Source: JAAXGX01 sp965203565
GTDB taxonomy: Bacteria > Acidobacteriota > Vicinamibacteria > Vicinamibacterales > UBA8438
Assembly (NCBI GenBank): GCA_965203565.1
Contig: OZ241896.1
Location: 2,542,001-2,606,000, forward strand
Length of the DNA stretch: 64,000 bases
Direction of reading: 5' to 3'
The notes under the pieces were generated by a model, which did no database searches, was not told the DNA's origin, and saw only the letters and a program-made list of their open reading frames with translations. Positions 35,127 through 44,698 of this stretch are shown here, in pieces (position 1 is the stretch's first letter; every line of letters starts with the position of its first letter). The translations under genes were made by a program, and so were the position numbers.

Positions 35127-37633
35127 CACACTCCCCATCCCAGCCGGGACCCCGCCTGGTGGACGAGGAGCGACGCCGAGTACGCGAGCGCCGACATGTA
35201 GGCGAACATGAACGCCGGCCAGCCCCACGATCCCGACTCGCGCCGGACGACGCCTATCGTGCTCATGCACTGGCACGCCAGCACGAAGAAGACCATCAGC
35301 GAAACCCCGGTCAGCGGCGTCATCAGCGGCGATCCGTCCGCGCGCCGCGCCTCCCGCAGCGACGCCCGCAGCGACTGGCTCTCCTCGTCGGCCTCCGCGA
35401 TGCCGAAGACGATGCCGAGGGTCGAGACGAACACCTCGCGCGCGGCGAACGCCCCGAGGATGCCGACGCCGATCCGCCAGTCGAAGCCGAGCGGCTCGAT
35501 GGCGGGCTCGATCAGCCGCCCGACCCGTCCGGCCGCGCTGTACTGCAGCCGCTCCCCCGCCTCGCGGCCGTCGAGCGCCGCGAGCCGCGCCGCCCGGACC
35601 TCGGGGTCGGCCGCCGACGCCGACGCCTCGGCGCGCAGGTCCGCGTACCGCTCGGCAATCCCGGCGCTGCGCGGGTAGGAGAGCAGCGCCCAGAGGATGA
35701 TGGTCATCGTCAGGATGATCGTCCCGGCGTCGACCAGGAACTTTCGCAGCCCGCGCCAGGCCGCCAGCGCCACGTTGCGCAGGAGCGGCGCGCGGTACGG
35801 GGGGAGCTCGAGGACCAGCGGCAGCCGCGGCCCCCGGAGCACGGTCCGGCGCAGGACCGCCGCGGCCCCGAGCGTCGCCGCGACCGAGAGCGCGTACATC
35901 GCGAACAGGACCACCGCGCCGGCGCTGAACAGGCCGAGCACGCGCGCGTCGCCCGCGAAGACGACGGCCGTCACCAGGGCGTACACCGGCAGCCGGGCGC
36001 TGCACGAGACCATCGGCAGCGTCAGCATGGTGATTAGCCGGTCGCGCCGGCTCTCTATCGTCCGGGTGGCCATCACCGCCGGGATGGCGCAGGCGAACCC
36101 GGACAGCATCGGCACGAACGCCTTGCCGTGCAGCCCGATGCGGCCCATCAGGCGATCGATGACGAACGCGACGCGCGCGAGGTATCCGACGTCCTCCAGC
36201 GTGGCGATGAAGAGGAACAGCATCGCGATCTGCGGCACGAAGACCACGACGTTGCCGACCCCGGCGATGACGCCGTTGATCGCGAGATCCTGCAGCGGGC
36301 CGTCGGGCAGGACCGCTGCGGCGCCGGTCTGCAGCGCCGCCGTGGCCGACTCGATGCCCCCGATCAGCGGCTCGGACCAGGTGAACAGCGCCTCGAACAG
36401 GAGCGCCATGACGACAGCGAAGACGCCCATGCCGTAGAAGCGGTGCGTGAGGACGCCGTCGATCCGGTCCGTCCAGCCGCGGCGGCCCGTCCCGGCCGGC
36501 GACACGCGGCGCACGTCGGCCACCACCGTCTCGATCCACCGGTAGCGCGCGGCGACGACCTCCTGGTCCAGATTCACCTGCTCGCCCGCGGCCCGCAGGC
36601 GGAGGTCGTCCACGGCGCGGCGGGCGGCGGGCGGCAGTCCTTCGACGTCGTCCTCGTCGGACGCGTGCGACAGCAGGGACCAGACCGCCCACGACCGCCG
36701 GACGGCCGGCGTCCGGTCGAACGCTCCGCCGCGCAACGTCTCCTCCACCTCGGATACGGCGCGTTCGACCGGCGGCGGAAACCCGCTCCGGGCGACGTCG
36801 CCGCGCGGCGCCAGATCGACGGCGTCCCGGATGGCGCGGCGCAGCGCGTCGAGTCCCTCGCCCGTCGATCCGACCGTCGGCGCCACGGCGACGCCGAGCC
36901 AGCGGCCCAGTCCGGCGGCGTCCACCGTCACGCCGGCCGCCGCAGCCTCGTCCACCATGTTGAGCGCCACCACCACCGGCGTCCCGGTCTCGACGATCTG
37001 CAACACCAGATAGAGGCCGCGCTCGATCGTCCCGGCGTCGATCACCACCACGATCGCGTCGGGCGCCGCGCCGCGCCGGCCCAGCACTTCGTCTATCGCG
37101 ACCTGCTCGTCCGGCGAACGGGTGGTGAGGCTGTAGGCGCCCGGCAGGTCGACCAGCTCGACGCGCACGCCGTCGGGCAGGACGATCTCCCGCGACGAAC
37201 GGGCCACGGTGACCCCCGGATAGTTGCCGACCCTGGCCCGCGCGCCGGTCAGGGCGTTGAAGAGGGTCGTCTTGCCCGCGTTCGCGTTGCCGGCGACGAG
37301 CACACGCGGAACCCGGGTTTTCGCGGCGGCGGCGCGCCGCGGATGAACGGTGAAGCGGGACGCGGCGGCGGCGGGCTCCGGACCGGCGGCGGCGCCGGCA
37401 TCCGCCGGGTCCGGCGGCGCCAGCGAGACATCCGCCGCGTCGGCGGAGCGGAGGCTCAGCCGGTAGCCCCGCAGCCGGATCTCCAGCGGGTCGCCGAACG
37501 GGGCGCGGCGGACCATCTCGACCCGCGTGCCCGGCAGCAGGCCCATCTCCATGAGCCGGCCGCCGGTGCGCCGGCCGCAGCCGATGCGGCCGACGACGGC
37601 GGTTGCGCCGATCGGCAACCGGTCGAGGGTCAC
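35126..37633 (-). CDS. feoB: Ferrous iron transporter, FeoA-FeoB fusion
   Basis: An 835-aa iron uptake protein. Residues 1-70 form a FeoA/SH3-like domain ('GCGRRTGGRLMEMGLLPGTRVEMVRRAPFGDPLEIRLRGYRLSLR'). An Ala/Pro-rich linker of about 40 residues follows. The GTPase domain has G1 'GNANAGKTT' (about 115), G3 'VDLPGAYSL' and G4 'ALNMVDEA'. The membrane half contains 'LPMVSCSARLPVYALV' and 'FAAREVFVSTLGIVFGIAE', including the conserved Cys-bearing Gate segment. The start GTG overlaps the stop of the sugar dehydrogenase gene (GTGA). Fused FeoAB is known but less common than separate genes. Confidence 0.92.
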   Translation of the reverse strand: MTLDRLPIGATAVVGRIGCGRRTGGRLMEMGLLPGTRVEMVRRAPFGDPLEIRLRGYRLSLRSADAADVSLAPPDPADAGAAAGPEPAAAASRFTVHPRRAAAAKTRVPRVLVAGNANAGKTTLFNALTGARARVGNYPGVTVARSSREIVLPDGVRVELVDLPGAYSLTTRSPDEQVAIDEVLGRRGAAPDAIVVVIDAGTIERGLYLVLQIVETGTPVVVALNMVDEAAAAGVTVDAAGLGRWLGVAVAPTVGSTGEGLDALRRAIRDAVDLAPRGDVARSGFPPPVERAVSEVEETLRGGAFDRTPAVRRSWAVWSLLSHASDEDDVEGLPPAARRAVDDLRLRAAGEQVNLDQEVVAARYRWIETVVADVRRVSPAGTGRRGWTDRIDGVLTHRFYGMGVFAVVMALLFEALFTWSEPLIGGIESATAALQTGAAAVLPDGPLQDLAINGVIAGVGNVVVFVPQIAMLFLFIATLEDVGYLARVAFVIDRLMGRIGLHGKAFVPMLSGFACAIPAVMATRTIESRRDRLITMLTLPMVSCSARLPVYALVTAVVFAGDARVLGLFSAGAVVLFAMYALSVAATLGAAAVLRRTVLRGPRLPLVLELPPYRAPLLRNVALAAWRGLRKFLVDAGTIILTMTIILWALLSYPRSAGIAERYADLRAEASASAADPEVRAARLAALDGREAGERLQYSAAGRVGRLIEPAIEPLGFDWRIGVGILGAFAAREVFVSTLGIVFGIAEADEESQSLRASLREARRADGSPLMTPLTGVSLMVFFVLACQCMSTIGVVRRESGSWGWPAFMFAYMSALAYSASLLVHQAGSRLGWGV

Positions 37634-38952
37634 GTTCCCGTGTGGAGAATCCGCCAGACGCGGCCTCCGGCGTCGTCGGTGACGTAAAGGGACCCGTCCG
37701 GGCCCTGGGCGAGCCCGGCGGGACGGTGGGCGGCGTCGCGGGGACTCACCAGCGGCGACCTGCCGGCGAAACCGTCGGCGAACGTCTCCCAGTCGCCGGT
37801 GAACGCGCCGCCCCGCCGCGGCGCGAACGCCACCTGGTACCCGCGCTGCTCCAGCGGCGCGCGGTTCCAGGAGCCGTGGAAGGCGACGAACGCGCCGCCC
37901 CGGTAGCGGGGCGGAAACTGCTCGCCGGTGTAGAAGAGCAGGTCGTGGGGCGCCCAGTGCGCCGGGAACGCCACCAGCGGCCGGTCGTACCGGCCGCAGT
38001 CGCCGGCCTTCCGGCCGTCGCCGCCGTACTCCGGCGCCAGCACCCGCCGGTCCAGGAAATGGTCGAAGTAGCAGTAGGGCCAGCCGAAGTCCGCGCCGTC
38101 CCGCAGCCGGATCAGCTCCTCCGACGGGAGCTCGGCGCTCGTCTCGTCGTCGAAGTGCGCCCCGAACAGCGTCGCGAGCGAGTCGCGGCCGTGCTGCATC
38201 GCATGCAACGCGCGGGTGGCCGGGTCCCAGGCGATCCCGATCAGGTTGCGCGCGCCGCGGACGAACCGGCGGCCGTCGGCCGCCTGCGTCTGGCCCGGCC
38301 GGTCGGCGTCGAACCGCCAGACGCCCGCCTGCCGCTCGCGCTGCGGGCACGGCCGCCGACCCGGCGACCCGGCGGTCCGCGCCCGCTCCTGGCAGGCGTT
38401 CGACGGCGCGCCGACGTTCACGTAGAGGCCGCCGGCGTCGTCGAAGGCGAACGGCTTGTCGGGATGCCCCCGCTGCACGGGAAAACCGGCCACGACGGAC
38501 TCGGGTCCGCCCGTCGGCGCGAGCCGGCCGGGCGTCAGCTCGTACCGGAAGATCTCGGTGAACGTCGAGACGTAGAGATGCCGGCCGCGCAGCTCGAGGC
38601 CGGTCCCGTAATGATCGGCGAACCGCTCGACGATCTCCGCCCGGCCGTCGCCGTCCGCGTCCCGCAGCGCGACGACGCCTTCGGCGGATCCGGCGCCGCC
38701 GCGCCCGCGCGACCCGCGGTTGCGGACGTAGACGTCGCCGGTCGCGGACACGTCGACGTGGCGGGCGCTCCCGATCCCGTCGGCGACCACCAGCGCGCAG
38801 AAGCCGTCCGGCAGGGTCAGTCCGCCGTCGTCGGGGTCGCACGGCGGCGGCGGCGCTTCCCGCGGCTGCCTTTCGCCCGCGGCGTACGTCGCGGCGCAGA
38901 GCGCAAGGAGCGCGACGCCCGCCGTCGCGCGCAGGAGGCGATGGACGCTCAT
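37630..38952 (-). CDS. Exported glucose/sorbosone dehydrogenase-like beta-propeller protein
   Basis: A 440-aa protein with signal peptide (1-25). A six-bladed propeller body follows: 'LPDGFCALVVADGIGSARHVDV', 'YVRNRGSRG', 'HPDKPFAFDDAGGLYVNVGAPSNACQ', 'NLIGIAWDPATRALHAMQHGRDSL', 'DFGWPYCYFD' and 'GGAFVAFHGSWNRAP'. These blocks match soluble PQQ-dependent sugar dehydrogenase relatives, but PQQ binding and substrate are not proven. It precedes the feoAB gene with a GTGA overlap, an unusual partner that may reflect chance packing. Confidence 0.8.
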   Translation of the reverse strand: MSVHRLLRATAGVALLALCAATYAAGERQPREAPPPPCDPDDGGLTLPDGFCALVVADGIGSARHVDVSATGDVYVRNRGSRGRGGAGSAEGVVALRDADGDGRAEIVERFADHYGTGLELRGRHLYVSTFTEIFRYELTPGRLAPTGGPESVVAGFPVQRGHPDKPFAFDDAGGLYVNVGAPSNACQERARTAGSPGRRPCPQRERQAGVWRFDADRPGQTQAADGRRFVRGARNLIGIAWDPATRALHAMQHGRDSLATLFGAHFDDETSAELPSEELIRLRDGADFGWPYCYFDHFLDRRVLAPEYGGDGRKAGDCGRYDRPLVAFPAHWAPHDLLFYTGEQFPPRYRGGAFVAFHGSWNRAPLEQRGYQVAFAPRRGGAFTGDWETFADGFAGRSPLVSPRDAAHRPAGLAQGPDGSLYVTDDAGGRVWRILHTGT

Positions 38953-38966
38953 GATCCGGACGCCGC

Positions 38967-39401
38967 CTACCGGGACGGGCGGAACGAGCCGCAGGTGCGC
39001 ATTTCCGACCCGTGGTACGGATTGGCGATCTCGCCGTCCTCCTGCACCCACGACTTGCGCGCCATCGGGCAGAACGCCGTCCGCAGCTCCCCGAGGCCGG
39101 CGTCGCCCGCGTACCGGATCACCGCGTCGCTCAGCAGGCCGAACGCCGCCCGCGTCTTCACCAGATCGTCCGCGAGCGCGACGGCGCGGGCCGCGGCGCC
39201 GATCGCCGCGCCGGCGTCGCCGAGCGCGCCGGCCGCTCCGGCGATCGCTTCGGCCGCTTCCGCGATCCCCTCGGTCGAGTCGTCGGCCAGCGTGGACTGG
39301 ATGCGCAGGTACGGCGCCGCAATGCCGGGCGACAGTTCGGCCGACGCCGCCTCGACCCCGAGACCGGCGGCGACCATTGTCAGCGCAAGCAACCTCTTCA
39401 T
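38967..39401 (-). CDS. Secreted DUF3347-like protein
   Basis: A 144-aa exported protein: signal peptide (1-21), a helical Ala-rich body, and a C-terminal motif 'CPMARKSWVQEDGEIANPYHGSEMRTCG'. The pattern of Cys, Met and His in this motif is found at the end of DUF3347-type domains, some of which occur in copper-efflux adaptors, so a metal-binding role is possible. It is the first gene of the leftward group with the propeller protein and feoAB, with a 14-nt gap. Confidence 0.7.
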   Translation of the reverse strand: MKRLLALTMVAAGLGVEAASAELSPGIAAPYLRIQSTLADDSTEGIAEAAEAIAGAAGALGDAGAAIGAAARAVALADDLVKTRAAFGLLSDAVIRYAGDAGLGELRTAFCPMARKSWVQEDGEIANPYHGSEMRTCGSFRPSR

Positions 39402-39456
39402 CTTTCGCTCCCCTTCCTGGCAACAGCGTACCATGTCGCCGCCGCCTGCGGCGCCC

Positions 39457-39478
39457 CGCGGGGATCCACCACGGGCTG
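39457..39478 (+). repeat. Dispersed 22-bp repeat upstream of the VWFA gene
   Basis: A copy of the repeat beginning CGCGGGG and ending CCACGGGCTG. TACACT follows after 1 bp, and the ATG of the next gene follows that hexamer after 6 nt. It lies in the divergent gap between the DUF3347-like and VWFA genes. Confidence 0.7.
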
Positions 39479-39479
39479 C

Positions 39480-39485
39480 TACACT
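39480..39485 (+). promoter_or_regulatory. -10-like hexamer abutting the repeat, leaderless arrangement
   Basis: TACACT lies 6 nt before the ATG at 39492. The -35 region would fall inside the 22-bp repeat and has no TTGACA match. Confidence 0.5.
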
Positions 39486-39491
39486 TGCCGC

Positions 39492-40424
39492 ATGCGAATC
39501 GGACGCGCGATCCCGCCGGCGGCGGCCGTCGCCGCAGCCTTCCTGTCCGCCCCGCTCGGCGGCCAGGAGCCGCAGGCGCCGCTGTTCCGGAGCGGGACCG
39601 AGCTGGTCGACCTGTACGTCACCGTGACCGGCGCCGACGGGCGGCTGATCCCCGACCTGTCGCGCGACGACTTCCGGATCTTCGACGACGGGGAGCCGCA
39701 GGAGATTGCGCTGTTCGAGAACCACGTGCGCCCGATCACCGTCGTCGTGATGCTCGACACCAGCATCAGCACCACGGAGATCCTGGACGTGATCATGGCC
39801 GGCGCCGAGCAGTTCCTCCTCCGGATGCTGCCCGACGACCGGGCGCGGGTCGGGGCGTTCAACGACAAGATCGAGATCGCGCCGGCCGAGTTCATCGCCG
39901 ACCGCGACCATCTGATCGCGGAGCTCGACCGGCTCGACTTCGGCAACGACACCCGGCTGCACGACGCGCTGGAGGCCAGTCTCGACGCGCTCCGCGGCGT
40001 CGACGGCCGGCGGGTCGTCCTGGTGCTCACCGACGGCGAGGACAGCGCCAGCAGGACCGGCTGGAAGGACGTCCTCGCGCGCGCCGTCGCCGAAGAGGTG
40101 ATGATCTACGCCATCGGGATGGAGGCGGAGTACTTCGACGGCCTCCGGCGGCGCAGGACGCGCCCGGACCGCAGCCTGCGGAGACTGGCCGAGGAGACGG
40201 GCGGCGGCTACTTCGAGCTCGACGAGGCCGACGCGCTCGGCCCTGCCTTCACCCGCGTGTCGCAGGAGCTGCGCAGCCAGTACGTCCTCGGCTTCGTTCC
40301 GGGCGCGCGCGACGGCCGGACGCACGAGGTGGAGGTCCGGGTCGCCGGCGCCGGGATGACCGCCCGGGCGCGCCGCAGCTACGTCGCCCCGGCCGGCGCC
40401 GCGCCGGACGATCGGGCGCGCTGA
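39492..40424 (+). CDS. Secreted VWFA-domain protein (Acidobacteria type)
   Basis: A 310-aa exported protein with signal peptide (1-24). A short beta domain, 'FRSGTELVDLYVTVTGADGRLIPDLSRDDFRIFDDGEPQEIALFEN', opens proteins of this class. The von Willebrand A domain has an intact metal-ion-dependent adhesion site, 'VVMLDTSIST', with 'NDTRLHDAL' and 'LVLTDGEDSAS'. The C-terminus 'ELRSQYVLGFVPGARDGRTHEVEVRV' is also typical. The function is probably protein binding outside the inner membrane. A promoter-like TACACT lies 6 nt upstream. Confidence 0.88.
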   Translation: MRIGRAIPPAAAVAAAFLSAPLGGQEPQAPLFRSGTELVDLYVTVTGADGRLIPDLSRDDFRIFDDGEPQEIALFENHVRPITVVVMLDTSISTTEILDVIMAGAEQFLLRMLPDDRARVGAFNDKIEIAPAEFIADRDHLIAELDRLDFGNDTRLHDALEASLDALRGVDGRRVVLVLTDGEDSASRTGWKDVLARAVAEEVMIYAIGMEAEYFDGLRRRRTRPDRSLRRLAEETGGGYFELDEADALGPAFTRVSQELRSQYVLGFVPGARDGRTHEVEVRVAGAGMTARARRSYVAPAGAAPDDRAR

Positions 40425-40447
40425 CCGGACGCGCCGCTCCCGAACCG

Positions 40448-41020
40448 ATGTATTCCCCGCGGGTCGAGCTCGCTCTCACGACGGCGCTCGAAGCGCACGG
40501 CCTCCGCCGCCGCAAGGCGGGGCGGGGGTTCGAGGCGGCGCACGCGGCGTCGGTCGCCATGATCGCGGCCGACCACGGCTGCGACGAAGACACCGTCGTC
40601 GCCGCGCTGCTGCACGACACGCTCGAGGACACCGACCTGGGCCCGGACGTCATCCGGTCGCGGTTCGGAGACCTCGTGCTCGCCATGGTGCGGGACGTCT
40701 CCGAGCCTCCGAAACCCCGGCCGTGGCGGGCGCGCAAGGAGGCGTACGTCGAGCAGCTTCGGGTGACGCCGCGCGACGGCGCGCGCGCCGTCGCGTCGGC
40801 CGACAAGATCCACAACCTGTCGAAGATGACCGAGGGGCTCCGCGCCGAGGGCCGGTCGTTCGTCCGGCCGTTCAGCGCGCCGCTCGACGAGATGGCGTGG
40901 TACCAGAAGGCGGTGCTCGCGGCCCTGCAGGACGCCTGGTCCCACCCGATCCTGGAGACGCACGCCGCGCGGACCGCCGCGTTCCTCGAAGCGGCCGCCC
41001 GCGCGTCGGCGGAAACGTGA
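40448..41020 (+). CDS. HD-domain hydrolase, RelA/SpoT hydrolase-like
   Basis: A 190-aa single-domain protein with metal ligands 'AAHAASVAMIAADHG' and 'VVAALLHDTLEDTDLG', plus 'AVASADKIHNL'. This is the order H...HD...D of small HD phosphohydrolases related to the SpoT hydrolase domain (MESH1-like). It lacks synthetase and regulatory domains, so a small alarmone or nucleotide hydrolase role is plausible but not certain. It begins 23 nt after the VWFA stop, and its stop overlaps the TPR gene start. Confidence 0.82.
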   Translation: MYSPRVELALTTALEAHGLRRRKAGRGFEAAHAASVAMIAADHGCDEDTVVAALLHDTLEDTDLGPDVIRSRFGDLVLAMVRDVSEPPKPRPWRARKEAYVEQLRVTPRDGARAVASADKIHNLSKMTEGLRAEGRSFVRPFSAPLDEMAWYQKAVLAALQDAWSHPILETHAARTAAFLEAAARASAET

Positions 41021-42243
41021 CGTCGATGCGCCGGCGGCCGCCCCGCGCCCTCCCGATCCTGGCGGCCGCGGCCTGGCTCGGCGCCGCGCCGGCCGCCGCG
41101 GCGGAACGGCCGGACGACCTGCTGCGGCAAGGGTACGACCTCGCCTACAACCTCGACCACGACGACGCGGTCGCCCTGTTTGAGCGCGCCATCGAGCAGG
41201 CGCCGGACGACCCGGCCGCGTATCGCGGGATCGCCGCCATCACCTGGTTCCGGATCCTGTTCCTCCGCGGCGGGATCCTGGTCGACAACTACCTGGCCGG
41301 GTCGGGCGCGGCCGTCAGCCGGCGGCGGGTCAGGCAGCCGGAGCCTCCCGCCGGCCTCGCCGAGACGTTCACGGCGCGCGTCGAGCGGGCGATCGCGCTG
41401 TCCGAGGCGGCGGTGCGCCGGGCGCCCGACGATCCGGACGCGCATTACGAGCTGGGCGCCGCCGTCGCGCTGGCGGCGTCGTACCGGGCCTCGATAGAAG
41501 GCGACGTCCTGCCGGCGCTGCGGGAAGCGAAGCGGGCGTACACGGCGCACCGGACCGTGCTCGACCTCGACCCCCGCCGCAAGGACGCGGCGCTGATCCT
41601 CGGGCTGTACCGCTACCTCGTCTCGCTCCTGCCCCGGGCGTTCCGGATGCTGGCCCATCTCGTCGGCTTCGACGGCGGGAAGGCGGAGGCGCTCCGGCTG
41701 ATCGAGGAAGCGGCCGCGTATCCGGGCGACGTGCAGCCTGAAGCGCAGTTCGCGCTGACGCTGCTGTACAACCGGGAGCGGGAGTACGGCGGCGCCCAGC
41801 GTGTGCTGGGCGACCTCAAGCGCCGCTTTCCGCGCAACCGCCTCGTCTGGCTGGAGTCGGCCGCGACCTGGCTCCGGGCGGAGCGGCCGATCCAGGCGGA
41901 ACGGGCCGTCGCCGAAGGGTTCGCGAAGCTCGCGCGCGACGGCCGCGTGCGGATGGCGGGAGAGCAGGCGGTCTGGCGTCTCGTGCGCGGAGCGTCCCGC
42001 GTGGCGCGCGGGCGGCTCGCCGAAGCCGCGCCGGACCTGGCGGCGGCGGCGGAGTCGGAAGCGGCCTGGGTGCGGGGCCGGGCCCGCGTCGAGATGGGAA
42101 AGGCGGCGGACCTCGCAGGCGACCGGGCGCGCGCGCGGACGGCGTACGACCAGGGCCGGAAGCTGTGCCGCCAGGCGCGGCACCGGCGCTGCGCCGCCGC
42201 CGCGGAACGGTTGAAGGAGCAGGGGTACTCGCTCGGCGAGTGA
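41017..42243 (+). CDS. Exported TPR-repeat protein
   Basis: A 408-aa protein with signal peptide (Ala-rich, ending AAAAE). Tetratricopeptide-like helices follow: 'YNLDHDDAVALFERAIEQAPDDPAAYRGIA' (about 45-75), 'LSEAAVRRAPDDPDAHYELGAAV', and 'AYTAHRTVLDLDPRRKDAALILGLYRYLVSLLP'. TPRs bind partner proteins in the periplasm. GTG at 41017 overlaps the HD gene stop; ATG 41026 three codons later is an equal candidate. No enzymatic domain is present. Confidence 0.8.
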   Translation: MTSMRRRPPRALPILAAAAWLGAAPAAAAERPDDLLRQGYDLAYNLDHDDAVALFERAIEQAPDDPAAYRGIAAITWFRILFLRGGILVDNYLAGSGAAVSRRRVRQPEPPAGLAETFTARVERAIALSEAAVRRAPDDPDAHYELGAAVALAASYRASIEGDVLPALREAKRAYTAHRTVLDLDPRRKDAALILGLYRYLVSLLPRAFRMLAHLVGFDGGKAEALRLIEEAAAYPGDVQPEAQFALTLLYNREREYGGAQRVLGDLKRRFPRNRLVWLESAATWLRAERPIQAERAVAEGFAKLARDGRVRMAGEQAVWRLVRGASRVARGRLAEAAPDLAAAAESEAAWVRGRARVEMGKAADLAGDRARARTAYDQGRKLCRQARHRRCAAAAERLKEQGYSLGE

Positions 42244-42269
42244 GTCTTCATCGACACGGCGGACCAGCG

Positions 42270-43589
42270 ATGCAGCACGAAAAACTGGCGATTCTCGTCG
42301 CCGGGGGACCGGCCCCCGGCATCAACAGCGTCATCAGCGCGGCCACCATCCGGGGGCGTCTGGCCGACGTGGAGGTCATCGGGATCCACGACGGGTTCGA
42401 GTGGATCATGCGCGGCGACACCGGCCGCGTGACGCCGCTCACGATAGACGGCGTCAGCCGGATCCATTTCCGGGGCGGCTCGCACATCGGGATCTCGCGC
42501 GCCAACCCGACGCTGAACGAAGAGCATCTGGAGACCGCGGTCGTCTCGCTGCAACGGCTCGGGGTGACGCGGCTGATCACGATCGGCGGCGACGACACGG
42601 CGTTCTCTGCCCACCGGCTCGCGCAGCGGGCCGCCGGCCGCATGCGGGTCGTCCACGTCCCGAAGACGATAGACAACGACCTCGACCTGCCTCCCTACGT
42701 CGACACGTTCGGGTTCCAGACCGCGCGGCACCACGGCGTCGAGATCGTCAAGAACCTGATGGTCGACGGGAAGACGACCTCGCGGTGGTACTTCGTGACG
42801 GCGATGGGGCGCAAGGCGGGACACCTCGCGCTCGGCGTCGGCAAGTCGGCCGGCGCCACCCTGACCCTGATCCCGGAGGAGTTCGCGGGCCGGCGCATCC
42901 GCCTGAAGATGCTGGTCGACACGCTCGCCGGCGCGGTCGTCAAGCGGCTGGCCGCCGGCCGGCGCGACGGCGTGGCGGTGCTGGCCGAGGGGCTGATCCT
43001 CGGGATCGATCCGGACGACCTGACCGGGCTGGAGAGCGTGGAGCGGGACGACCACGGCAACGTGCGGCTCGCCGAGATCGACATCGGCGCGCTGCTCAAG
43101 GCGGCCGTCGCCGAGCGGCTCGCGCAGTTGGGGCTGAAGACGACCATCGTCGCCAAGAACATCGGCTACGAGCTGCGCTGCGCCGACCCGATCCCGGCCG
43201 ACATGGACTACACGCGCGACCTCGGCTACTGCGCCGCCCGTTACGTGCTGGCCGGCGGCGACGCCACGATGATCTCGATGCAGGCCGGGCAGTTCGTCCC
43301 GATTCCGTTCGACCGGATCATCGATCCGGAGACCGGCCGCGCGCGTATCCGGCTGGTCGACGTCGATTCGGCCCGGTACCGCATCGCCCACCGCTACATG
43401 CTGCGCCTGCGCCGCGACGACTTCGACGACCCGCGCGAGATGGCCAGGCTCTCCGCGACCGCCGGCGTCTCGCCGGACGAGTTCCGCCGCGAGTTCGAGT
43501 ACCTGGTCGAGCACGAGCCGCCCCAGCTGACGCTCGACCTCGACCGCGGCTTCGCGCCCGGCCGCGATCAGGCGCCGGCGCCTCGGTGA
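42270..43589 (+). CDS. 6-phosphofructokinase, probably pyrophosphate-dependent
   Basis: A 439-aa glycolytic enzyme that phosphorylates fructose 6-phosphate. 'LVAGGPAPGINSVISAA' at the N-terminus, 'PKTIDNDLDLPPYVDTFGF' and 'VTAMGRKAGHLALGVG' mark the family. The donor-site motif reads 'TIGGDDTAFSA'. GGDD, rather than the GGDG of ATP enzymes, is the accepted mark of pyrophosphate dependence. It is longer than the roughly 320-aa ATP enzymes. The start ATG is 26 nt after the TPR gene. Confidence 0.88.
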   Translation: MQHEKLAILVAGGPAPGINSVISAATIRGRLADVEVIGIHDGFEWIMRGDTGRVTPLTIDGVSRIHFRGGSHIGISRANPTLNEEHLETAVVSLQRLGVTRLITIGGDDTAFSAHRLAQRAAGRMRVVHVPKTIDNDLDLPPYVDTFGFQTARHHGVEIVKNLMVDGKTTSRWYFVTAMGRKAGHLALGVGKSAGATLTLIPEEFAGRRIRLKMLVDTLAGAVVKRLAAGRRDGVAVLAEGLILGIDPDDLTGLESVERDDHGNVRLAEIDIGALLKAAVAERLAQLGLKTTIVAKNIGYELRCADPIPADMDYTRDLGYCAARYVLAGGDATMISMQAGQFVPIPFDRIIDPETGRARIRLVDVDSARYRIAHRYMLRLRRDDFDDPREMARLSATAGVSPDEFRREFEYLVEHEPPQLTLDLDRGFAPGRDQAPAPR

Positions 43590-43606
43590 ACCACGGGAAA
43601 CCGCCG

Positions 43607-44644
43607 ATGATCACCCTGGTGGAAGCCTTGAACTACCGCTCGCTCCGGTACGTGCACCGGCCCCTGAAACCGTTTCACGTCCTGGTCGGCCCGAACGCGT
43701 CGGGCAAGACGACGTTCCTGGACGTCATCGGTTTTCTTCGCGACGCGGTTGCCGACGGGTTGGACAAGGCGCTCGAGGAGCGCACCCCGAACCCGCAGGA
43801 CCTGCTGTTCCGACGCCGGGGCGACGTGCTGGAGTTGGCGGTGGAGGCCCGGATTCCCGACGCACTTCGCCAGCGGACGATGAAGCCGGATCTGGACGCG
43901 GTGCGGTACCAGGTCGCGATCGGCTTCGACCAGACCCACCGCCAGTTTGAATTCAAGGCCGAGACGCTGCTGTTGAAGAAGACGACGCCTGCTTCGACCG
44001 AGCCGCAGCCCTTCTTTCCGTCTCTCTCTCCCGTCCGGCCCGACTCGCTGCAAGTCAGCATCCGCCAGCGGAGCAACAAGGTCGTGATCAACAAGGCCCC
44101 GGGAGGGAACGACAACTTCTACAACGAGGCCAAACGGCCGGACGAAGGCTGGGCGCCGTCGTTCAAGCTCGGACCGCGCAAGTCGGCCCTCGGCAATCTG
44201 CCCGTGGACGCCACGTCGTTCCCGGTGGCCACTTGGTTCAGGGAGCATCTGGAGGCGGGACTGCAACGGTTCGTGCTCAACAGCCGCGCCATCAGACGCC
44301 CCAGTCCGCCTACGAAGGTGGCGGGGTTCGAACCTGACGGATCGAACCTGCCCTGGGTCATCGCCCGGATGCGCGAACGGAGCCCGGAACGCTACGACGA
44401 CTGGATAGCGCATCTGCGAACCGCCCTGCCGGACCTGGACCGCATCGACACCGTCGAGCGCGACGAGGACCGGCGTCCCAAGGAGGCTTTCCTTGCCGCT
44501 CTGCACGAGGCGCGCGTGGCCCGCAGCGCTTCCCTGTATGGACGGATGGCCGAAAAGGTGTCGGTGCGGCGCTGCGCCGACGAGTCGTTCCAGGCGCTCC
44601 GCCACACGCTGCAAAACTGGTTTCCCCGGGCGAAACCTGCGTAG
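43607..44644 (+). pseudogene. Truncated AAA/RecF-like ATPase with a foreign C-terminal tail
   Basis: 345 aa remain. The N-terminal half is a normal AAA_15/21-type ATPase: 'VEALNYRSLRYVHRPLKPFHVLVGPNASGKTTFLDVIGFLRDAV'. It continues to 'ALPDLDRIDTVERDEDR' (about residue 285). At this point family members normally go on to the signature ('SDGTLRLLAL'), Walker B and His switch; all are missing. The tail 'PKEAFLAALHEARVARSASLYGRMAEKV...' ends 54 nt before a tRNA gene and resembles the end of a DUF4276-like partner gene. A deletion fusing the two genes would explain it. It is probably non-functional. Confidence 0.6.
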
Positions 44645-44698
44645 ATCGGCCGCAACGGGCCATGGACCAAGCCACGCACGGGCGATCGGAGAGGGGGC

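Noticed and set aside
34940..35130. Cobalamin riboswitch upstream of metH
   Set aside because: metH starts inside the preceding coding gene, and no B12-box-like or long structured leader is visible.
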